Source: Bos javanicus (lineage: Eukaryota; Chordata; Mammalia; Artiodactyla; Bovidae). From it: a stretch of 64,000 nt of DNA. Below the pieces are notes generated by a model. That model had not been told where the DNA came from. It did not search any database and saw nothing but the letters and a program-made list of their open reading frames with translations. Made by a program: the position numbers and the translations under genes. Position 1 is the first letter of the stretch. Every line of letters starts with the position of its first letter. The DNA lies in contig NC_083876.1 in the NCBI RefSeq assembly GCF_032452875.1, positions 2,666,001 through 2,730,000 of the forward strand. Reading direction: 5' to 3'. Shown here piece after piece: positions 55,886 through 64,000 of the stretch.

Positions 55886-58424
55886 AGAATCACTCAAAAG
55901 ACTGTAGTCTCACAGTGAGTCATGGTCAAGAGTTATTCCTCACTGCAAAGCAGACCCAGTTATGACTATTGCAGTGAGCTTACAGTTAATTTAAGATACA
56001 AAAATATAAATTCTGATATTGAGGTTTGCTCAGATGTTAGGAACATGATTATTGCAAAGGCTGCCCTTAGAATCCATCTCCTCTCCAACAGAAGAGGAAA
56101 GAACAGCTTTTATCAGATCATCCACATAAGTGTGAGCTTGTTCCTGTTCTAGGAGTTAGTACTGGGAGTGAGACTTCATTAATGTCACATTTTAAAAATA
56201 TAACAAGATCTGCCCTATAAAATATTTTGTCATAGCATTCTGTTGATTTTAGTGTGTTCCACTGTCTGGAATGCAGTTTTAAGCCTAATATCTTTTACCT
56301 GGCTTATAATCAGTGTAGTAGGTCTTTTTTTCTTGTACAAACCTATGACCCCTCTAATCTAAAGGTCATAGATGGGGAAAATCAGAATTTGGATCAAATT
56401 CTTCAAACTTCTGGGAATATATAAGGTTTTACTTTCCTTCTAAAGTTTGTAATTTGAATGCAGATTTTCTGCTTTTAAATTTTTCAACATTTCCATGACA
56501 TTATTGTAGGTGAGTATCTTTAATTATCTCCATGAGTGTTGTGAAAACTTAAGACTATTTCTAAAAATTAATTCATATTTTAGGATAAAAACTACAGCAC
56601 TCTAAACAGTGGAAGGGATATAAATAAAGAAAGAAAGCATTCTGGAAGAATAAAAAAGAGTGTAGGTTGATGTAACCAGGAAGAGATCTGGTCAAGATAT
56701 TCAAATCTTTACCCTGCATTCCCAGGGTAAAGCATACATGGTTTTTGCCCTCAATGAATTGTTAGGATTCTGGGAGTATTAGAACCAAATATTAGAAAAG
56801 TTAGTCTAGGATATTTTATTTGATCTTTCAGTTGATGAACATAGACAGTAGTAAATAAGTAGTTGCCAGAGTTGTGAGAGAAGCTCAAGTTCACAAACAC
56901 TAAAGGTAGGCTCAAGAACTGAAAAGTCCCTGGGGACCAGGCATACCCAGACTCTGGCATGACTCTGTTGCTGAGGTGGCACTCAAACTCAGCCAGGGTC
57001 TTCCTGATATAAATATGATATTCCATAAGAGTCTATTTGCAACTCAGAGTGCCTGTGAATAATCTCAAATTATGATCTACATCTACTTCTCAACATTCTT
57101 ATTTATCTAATTAAAAAAATACTTAATATTTGAATTATCTTTCAATGGAAAAAGCATTCATAGTCCTAGCAATTTTACAACCTGAAAAGAGTGTATAAAT
57201 GAACAATTACTGTGTTTTAAGTCAGCCAGGACAAGAATTCATCACTTTCTGTGTGATTCTGAACAGACTGCTTAAAATGGAATAATGTAAACCCCACTTT
57301 CTAAAAATAAGAAAATCAGCTAGAATAACTGCAATATGCCCAGGAAAATTCAAGAGGATAGGATAGCTCCATCTTACTGTAAGAAGCTCATTTGCCCCTT
57401 TCCTGCTTGAATATTTCTGTTCCCAATAGATTTTAATAATAGTAAATGGAATCACTATGTAACATTTCACCTAACTCTTGCTTTTTGTTTTACTGAATAT
57501 CCACAATGCTTTGTCTATACTGTTGATTTCTTTCCTGTATTAAAAGGAGTGACAATGAACAATTTAGTTAAAGAATAACTAACACTTTGGCCCTAACTTC
57601 CTTCTTAGCAAATTTGCAGGTGGACCATGCAGGCAAGATAACATCCAAAGAAGATCTGGAGAACTCAGCAGGTCTGTCCACGGGTGGGGGGGAGGGGGTG
57701 GCAGAATGATGAAGAGTCTGATGTCTTACCTTAATGTCTAATTGAGATTGCTTTCCCTTTTCTCCTTTGAAAACCATCATGGCTAAATAGGATCTTCTAA
57801 GTTGGGCTCAGGACAAGAGTCCAGCTTCTCCCCACACTGCCAGTTTTTCTGATTCAGGCAACTTTCTTTTCTACCAAAAACTGTCTCTCATTTTTTGGCT
57901 TTTGAGCAACAAGCTACCAAATGTGAGTTTGGTACCATTACTGCTCCTTTGATCATAGCTGTTGATTGGTTCTTTCATACTCCCAGAACAGAGTTCAGAG
58001 TGAGTTCAGAGTTCTCAGTCAGAAATTCAGTTCCTTCCATTAGTGTATCTTCCATCTGCCTTTTCTCTTCTTCTTCTCACTACAACCCGTGTGCAAGTTT
58101 TGGTGTAATCATGTTGAACTCTTGTCCATTCTTATCATGCCCTGTCTGCTTTTGCTCCTGCTTCTTTCCTCAGCTCTAAGCATGCATATCTACCCTCTTC
58201 AAGAACTAACTCTGTATAAATTTTCAGTATAGATTCCGTACTCCTCCCCCTTGCCCTACCTTCCAGATGAATGAAATTTCTCTCTTTGCTGACCTCTAGA
58301 TGTATTCTATGTCTTATGGAGTGACTGAATTAATGCATCTTTCTTTCCCTTATAATTTTATTTCATTTATTTTTTAATAATCAGGCCTCACATGAGAAAG
58401 TCAACAGCCTCCATTTTTGCACAC
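55886..58424. other. Anonymous 2.5-kb stretch
   Basis: No recognised element and no open frame beyond about 94 codons. A G-rich run lies at 57684-57698. The region 57580-58200 is less AT-rich, but neither strand has a convincing coding or splice pattern. Confidence 0.45.
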
Positions 58425-58560
58425 AATTGGTGGAACATGCACACCCATGGCTGATTTATGTTGATGTGTGGCAAAAACCACCACGATATTATAAAGTAAT
58501 TAGCCTACAACTAAAATAAATAAATTTAAACAAACAAACAAAAAACAAAAAACAGATAAA
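58425..58560 (+). mobile_element. L1 3' end, sense
   Basis: GGTGGAACATGCACACCCAT, TTATGTTGATGTGTGGCAAA and TTATAAAGTAATTAGCCTAC followed by AAATAAATAAATTTAAACAA match the tail of the young ruminant L1. The start is close to 58425 and the tail is A-rich with CAAA repeats. Confidence 0.8.
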
Positions 58561-58835
58561 CTTGCTATTTTCTTAATCCAGTAGCAATTTCCAGGAAAGA
58601 GAGAAGGGAACATGTGCTTGTAACTGTCCTACCCTAAAGTACTTTCCTCAGACATTAGGTCCATATCCCACTTCAATTACCATCATATCTCTCCTTTTTT
58701 ACTGTTGAAGATCTTGACAGCATATACATCCATTGTTTTCAATCACTCATCCCATTGACTTCTTCATTAACTTCAGTTTGGCTTCTTTCCTCAATGTTCA
58801 TTGGATACTACTATTTGGGTGTTGGGGGCGGGAGG

Positions 58836-59045
58836 GCGGTTCTCTGGTGCCTCAGCAGTAAAGAATCTGCCTGCAATCCAGGAGACCTGGGTTTGATCCC
58901 TGAATTGGGAAAATCCCCTGGAGAAAGGAATAGCTACCCACTCCAGTATTCTTGCCTGGAGAATTCTATGGAAAGAGGTGCCTTGTGGGCCCCAGTCCAT
59001 GGGGTTGCAAGAATTGGAGAAGAGTTAGCAACTAAACAACACCAT
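58836..59045 (+). mobile_element. Bov-tA SINE, sense
   Basis: Head (GTAAAGAATCTGCCTGCAAT, B-box-like GGTTTGATCCCTGAA) and tail (ACCCACTCCAGTATTCTTGC, CCAGTCCATGGGGTTGCAAG) are both present. The last part is diverged (GAGAAGAGTTAGCAACTAAA) and ends near a T run at 59048. No clear target duplication was seen. Confidence 0.9.
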
Positions 59046-59534
59046 CATTTTTTTTTTTTCTAAGTTACAAATACCTCTATTATTGCCAGATCCAACATGT
59101 ATCTTTAATTGCTTGTCTGTTTACCTATGTGCAGCATTCAAATTATCAGCTTATCAGCTTATGCCCCCATTATTTCGCTACACTGATTTCAGTTTTCTGG
59201 AAAACTCCCAAAGGTTTTCATCTTTGGTCTTCTGAATATATTTTTCTATATGTTGCAACATTCCATACACATATTTTAGCCCACAACAGACACAATGAGG
59301 TGCTTGAGGATCAGAAATGTATTACTTAGATTTTATATTCTTCATTGTGGAAAGCAAAAAACCTTTCAGGTAATAAATATTATATAAAAACATACTAAAT
59401 GAATGGAAATGAACAAGAAATAAAAAGATAAGTCATTTGAGCATGGGGGTCTATGACAGAACATCATAACTCCAAATTAGTGTATGAATTCAGAACATGA
59501 ATCTTTTGGCCCCAATATCTTTTCTTCTACTTAA

Positions 59535-59695
59535 AATCAAACCTTGGCAATTACCTTATCTCTGTTGCTGTTTTCTGATTTGTGAACTTAAGATACTAAT
59601 ATTAATCCTTGTAAATTAGATATGATTTAAATGTTCTATAGATATCAAATATAAAAAAGGGCCTAGTATAGAGTAAGTATTTAATAGCGTTCTTT
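59535..59695 (+). mobile_element. Possible MIR relic
   Basis: The order CCTTATCTCTG... TTTTCTGATTTGTGAACTTA, then TACTAATATTAATCC, then GGGCCTAGTATAGAGTAAGT and ATTTAATAG follows the conserved MIR core and tail in the sense direction, at low identity. The assignment is tentative. Confidence 0.45.
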
Positions 59696-59814
59696 TGTCT
59701 CTGTATTATTAACTCAAGTTGTGACTGCATATACAATATTCTGTGCTTATTTCTTATTCTTAAAAAATAAACTGTATGTGATTGGACATGTTTTTAGAAT
59801 GTAAAAGATAAATA

Positions 59815-60209
59815 AACACATCAATACAATAAACACATATATATGGAATTTAGAAAGATAGTAATGATAACCCTGTATGCGAGACAGCAAAAGAGACACA
59901 GATGTATAGAACAGTCTTTTGGACTCTGTGGGTGAGGGAAGTGGGGGATGATTTGGGAGAATGGTATTGAAATATGTGTAATATCATATAAGACACGAAT
60001 CACCAGTCCAGGTTCGATGCAGGATACAGGATGCTTGGGGCTGGTGCACTGGGATGACCCAGAGGGATGGTATGGGGAGGGAGGTGGGAGAGGGGTTCAG
60101 GATTGGGAACACGTGTACACCCATGGTGGATTCATGTTGATGTATGGCAAAACCAATACAATATTGTAAAGTAATTAGCCTCTAATTAAAATAAATAAAT
60201 TTAAATTTA
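59815..60209 (+). mobile_element. Young L1 3' end with 12-bp target-site duplication
   Basis: A 5'-truncated copy of about 395 bp: ATATATATGGAATTTAGAAA, a middle segment with GGATGCTTGGGGCTGGTGCA, GGGAGGGAGGTGGGAGAGGG, then TGATGTATGGCAAAACCAAT and ATTGTAAAGTAATTAGCCTC with an A/T-rich tail. The repeat AAAAGATAAATA lies at 59803-59814 and 60210-60221. Only the extreme end of ORF2 and the 3' UTR are present. Confidence 0.93.
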
Positions 60210-60221
60210 AAAAGATAAATA

Positions 60222-61144
60222 TTAATTTTTAAAATATAATTTGTCATAATCTGGATTGTTAAAAATTCATTTTTTTAATCCTCAAGTCTGTATTATGAAT
60301 CAAGTATAACTGCTTAATAATAAAGGATTAGATCATTTAAACATAATATATTTTGTTATGGTCTAAAAATAACCTGAGGGCAGTTGAACTGCATATAGCA
60401 AATATGGTCACAATTTCATAGTTTCTTGAAGCACTAAGGGTTATTTTCACAATTTTATAAATTATTTAGTTAAATATTAAGCAATTAAACTTTTGAAATA
60501 TGTCAACATGGTTTCTTAACTGTTACGGTGTCATATAGTCATCTTCCATCTGTATATTTTCCTAAGCACGAATCTGATGATCTTTCTCATTGAATTGACC
60601 ACTAATTATACAGGCAGAACATTAAATTTAGTGCCTTATTATTATAATATACTTCTAGATATGTGAAATGCTTGGATAATGTGTGTATAACTTTTAATTG
60701 ACAGTGAAATGTATAAGAACACTGATTCTTAAATCTAAGTTCTAGAATTGTGTTGGTCTGAGCTAAATATGACACAGTCTAACAATGTAAGAATAGGCAA
60801 ACTATTCAAAGTCTCTACATATCCATTTTCTCACTCGTAGATCAAATAAACAGTAATATTTAACTTATTATGTTATTACAAATAATAGACATCTGTATAA
60901 ATACTAAGCTCAGTGTATGTTACTTGTATTACTCAAATATTATTACAGTAGCCTGTTTTATTTTAACAAATAAAATATTCATATAACATGAAAGTGAAAA
61001 TATGTTCATATTATTTAAATATCTTTGTGAAATTTATTACTAATTATATAAATGTAAGAGGTTAATTCAATTGTTTCAAAGTACAAAGACCTCAACATTA
61101 ATTTAGGTTTACCTTGAGATCTTTTTAGACTAAGTATATTGATT
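60222..61144. other. Anonymous stretch with a possible MIR trace
   Basis: No gene. The part 60790-60940 weakly follows the MIR core order (CTCTACATATCCATTTTCTC, then AAATAAACAGTAATATTTAA). Confidence 0.4.
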
Positions 61145-61530
61145 TCCTATGCTGAGACCATAGGAAAGTACCACAAAGTGCATGGATTTAATAATGAAAT
61201 TAAGTTGTCTAACAGTTATGGAGGATAGAAGCAACACTGAGGGGTAGGCAAGGTTCATTTCTTGCTACGCTGTGAGAGGAAGGATGTGCTTCAGGGAAGG
61301 ACATTGATTGTCAGTTGGCTGTCTTTGTACCTCTTCCACATTTCCTCTATTCTATCTCTGTGTCCAAATTCCTTTTTCTTACAGGGACATAAGTAATACT
61401 AGACTAGGGCTCATTCTGATTATCTATTTCTAACTTGACTACCTCAGAAAAGATCCATCTCAAAATAAACTCATGTTCTGAGGTTCTGGGGCTTATCTTG
61501 TGGAGACTCAGTCCAACCCCATACACCAAC
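61145..61530 (-). repeat. MLT1-like MaLR LTR, antisense
   Basis: Several blocks follow the reversed MLT1 order: ACCACAAAGTGCATGG, AACAGTTATGGAGGATAGAA, GTACCTCTTCCACATTTCC, TTCTTACAGGGACATAAGTA, then TTCTGAGGTTCTGGGG and ACTCAGTCCAACCCCATA. MLT1 elements are ancient, shared among placental mammals, and usually heavily diverged as here. Confidence 0.6.
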
Positions 61531-61609
61531 TATATCAATCTCCCCTTCATTATCAAGTATATCATTCAGTCCTTTGTTATCTAATAACCAAATGTTTCTT
61601 TATTATGAA

Positions 61610-62180
61610 TGTTAGGTCAGAAGTTAGACTTGAGCAATGAGGTGAGGCCAGACTGAAAGGGATGCAAGCTTATCTCTAAACTCCACTCCAGACACACGCA
61701 GCAAAGCTCACAGATGCAACAAGATAACCACAGAGACTTTTCAATCCTGAACATATGCCCTAGGCACAGAGTGAATACAAAATAACCACAGGGGCTTCTC
61801 CAAGTAATCTTGAGCAGTTAGGGGCCCTTTAGGAGCTCATGAATATTCTACATCTAATTATAACATACTGAATTATGGGAAGACACATGGAAAGCCATAA
61901 ACTACACAGCCTGCTGTTATATAACATAATTGTCAGTTGGTCTTGAGTGTATGCCCACTTGCATTCCCTTTCATTGGTTGGTGGTGGGTACATGCCTTGC
62001 TTTGCACCAGGCATAACCAAAAGGAGGAGACTGGAAGTCCAAAAGGGGGAAGCCAAGAAGAATCCACAGGAAGGATGAAGGGGACTCCTTTGGGAGTGTC
62101 TGACTAATAAACGATCTGTCTGCTTGAGCTGAACTGAGCTGTAACCTGTCTGTTTTCTATATCATTGTTCCAAATTTTCA
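61610..62180 (+). repeat. Probable solo LTR of an endogenous retrovirus
   Basis: The segment starts TGTTAGGTCAGAAGTTAG and ends CCAAATTTTCA. AATAAA lies at 62106-62111, about 75 bp before the end, and is followed by a U5-like stretch (CTGAGCTGTAACCTGTCTG). It directly follows the older MLT1-like segment. After 62180 the sequence TCACTTGTGATGAGACAAGA may be a start of internal sequence, but no gag was recognised. The family is not assigned with certainty. Confidence 0.6.
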
Positions 62181-62530
62181 TCACTTGTGATGAGACAAGA
62201 ACCAAGGAAGAGAAATAAACAGACCTGACATGTGGATACTACTTTCAGTATATGGAACAGTGTGTGTTATGCATTTTCACATTCTGTGAGTTAGCCTTCA
62301 TTTTACCACCCACACTTCAACTCTCCTCTTCCCTCCTCTGATGATCCTTCCTCAGAGCAGATCAGTCTGCTTCATCGACTCTCTGTAACACACCTATTCC
62401 TAAGGAAAGCTTTGGTTGCTTCTAGAAAGTTCATGTGTTATATACACTAGTTCATACTTATGACTTCAAGTCACAAGCATTAAAAAATTTAATTGTCTAT
62501 GGAATATATCCATCTTTTTAATAAGTATCT
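62181..62530. other. Anonymous stretch
   Basis: No supported feature. It lies between the LTR-like segment and the BovB fragment. Confidence 0.4.
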
Positions 62531-62916
62531 AAACAAGAAGAATTGATGCTTTTGAACTGTGGTGTTGGAGAAGACTCTTGAGAGTCCCTTGGACTGCAAG
62601 GAGATCCAACCAGTCTATTCTAAAGGAGATCAGCCCTGGGATTTCTTTGGAAGGAATGATGCTAAAGCTGAAACTCCAGTACTTTGGCCACCTCATGCGA
62701 AGAGTTGACTCATTGGAAAAGACTCTGATGCTGGGAGGGATTGGGGGAAGGAAGAGAAGGGGACAACAGAGGATGAGATGGCTGGATGACATCACTGACT
62801 TCATGGACATGAGTCTGAGTGAACTCCGGGAGTTGGTGCTGGACAGGAAGGCCTGGCATGCTGCGATTCATGGGGTCTCAAGGAGTCGGACAGGACTGAA
62901 TGACTGATCTGATCTG
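62531..62916 (+). mobile_element. Young BovB 3' fragment, sense
   Basis: It starts at AAGAAGAATTGATGCTTTTG (the RRIDAFELW codons) and ends in GACTGATCTGATCTGACA. The plus-strand open stretch 62578-62907 (109 codons) runs intact from MRVPWTARRSNQSILKEISP through LMRRVDSLEKTLMLGGIGG to SRSRTGL. It abuts the endonuclease-coding part of another, much older sense BovB without a gap. Confidence 0.93.
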
Positions 62917-64000
62917 ACAATGCTGTAAGATCAACATTGCATAGGAACCTAGAATGTTAAATCCATTGAATTGAGGTAAATTGGACGTGGTCAAACAGAA
63001 GATGGGAAGAATGAACATTGACATCTTAGGAATCAGTGAACTAAAATGGAAGAGAATGAGCAAATTTAATTTAGATGACCATTTTATATACTAGCATAGG
63101 CAAAAATCCCCTAAAAGAAATGAAATAGCCCTCATAAGAGTCTGAAATGCAGTACCTGGGAGCAATCTCAAAAACAACAGAATAATCTCAATTTTTTTCT
63201 TTTTTTTTAAAGCAAACCATTCAGTATCACAGTAACCCAAAGTCTATGCCCCAACAACTAACGCTGAGGAAGCTGAAGTTGACCAGTTCTAGGAAAACTT
63301 AAAAGACCATCTAGAACTAACACCAAAAAAAAAAAAAAAAAAAAAAATTTCCTTTTCATGATGGGGAATTGGAATGCAAAAGTAGGAAATCAAGAGAGAC
63401 CTAGAGTAGCAGGTACGTTTGGCCTCAGACATAGCAGGGAAAATGGTAGCAAGAGTTTTGCCAAGAGAACACACTGGCCATAGCAAATACTCTCTTCCAA
63501 CAACAAAAGAGATGACTCTAGACTTGTATATCACAAGGCAATCAATACCAAAGTCAGATTAGTTATATTATTTGGAGCCAAAATTCTAAAAGATTTATAG
63601 TTTATATAGTCAGCAGAAAACAATACCTGGAGCTAACTTTGGCTCAAGTCATCAGCAAAATTCAGGTTTAAATTGAAGAAAGTAGGCAAAACCACCAGGG
63701 CATTCAAGTACGACCTCAATCAAATTCCTTATGATTAAACAGGTTACAAATAGATTCAAGATATTAGATCTGGTAGAAAGAGTGCCTGAAGAATGACAGA
63801 CAGAGGTTCATAACATTGTACAGGAGGCAGAGAATAAAACCAGCTCAAGGAAAAAGAAATGCTAGGAGACAAAGTGGTGGTCTGAGAAGACTCAGAAAGA
63901 ACTGAGGAAAGAATAGATGTGAAAGGCAAGGAAGAAAAGGAAGGACTTACCCATGTGAATTCAGCATTCTTGAGAATAACAAGGAGAGATAAGAAGACCT
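62917..64000 (+). mobile_element. Old BovB LINE, endonuclease region, runs off the window
   Basis: The copy begins at the endonuclease start (TGTAAGATCAACATTGCATA) and continues through a GISELKW-type segment (about 63030), the GNWNAKVGNQE box (about 63364, GDWN changed to GNWN) and a strongly changed SDH region (about 63645). The linker follows at the right edge (RRDKKT). Long A and T runs (63192-63210, 63326-63349) and many changes mark an old copy. Its 3' half lies beyond the window. Confidence 0.9.

Overview
This window is mammalian and almost certainly ruminant (bovid) nuclear DNA. It is AT-rich and dominated by BovB (an RTE-clade LINE), tRNA-derived Bov-tA SINEs and short BovB-tail (Bov-A/ART2A type) elements, a combination typical of cattle, sheep, goat and relatives. 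I could not tell the species apart. No host protein-coding gene, exon set, tRNA, rRNA or CRISPR array is visible. Every open reading frame that can be recognised belongs to a mobile element, and all of these carry stops, frameshifts or truncations.

Layout. At 1-8820 an antisense BovB fragment is followed by a decayed class II (betaretrovirus-like) endogenous retrovirus. It has a 5' LTR, a tRNA-Lys-type primer site, a splice donor and remnants of gag, dUTPase/protease and pol. It is split by a sense BovB copy and by a short BovB-tail element, and it is cut off in integrase by the 5' half of another BovB; no env or 3' LTR was seen. At 8821-11390 there is a palindromic tandem repeat, an L1 split by a SINE, and a BovB 3' piece. 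At 11390-16640 a long, old antisense BovB carries two younger sense BovB 3' fragments. At 16640-24000 the DNA is mostly anonymous with scattered SINEs. At 24000-28000 a sense BovB contains a younger antisense fragment. The stretch 28000-30680 is anonymous. At 30680-33515 another antisense BovB carries a short sense insertion. The stretch 33500-41000 is mostly anonymous with one SINE and one BovB copy (37434-38845) flanked by a 12-bp repeat.

At 41000-50945 BovB is nearly continuous, ending in the best-preserved copy (antisense, 46780-50620). That copy has an APE-type endonuclease region, a reverse transcriptase with intact YADD, and a GC- and CpG-rich tandem-repeat 5' region. At 51000-62530 the DNA is mostly anonymous, with SINEs, L1 tails, LTR-like segments and an MLT1-like segment. 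From 62530 to the end there are further sense BovB pieces, the last running off the window.

By rough addition BovB occupies about 28 kb of 64 kb, far above the roughly one tenth usual for bovid genomes. The main interest is retrotransposon archaeology: nested insertions that can be ordered in time, target-site duplications that fix exact boundaries, and a poly(A)-only insertion between perfect 14-bp repeats. I did not find a new functional system. Element boundaries are read by eye and are generally good to about 5-20 bases unless a flanking duplication is given.
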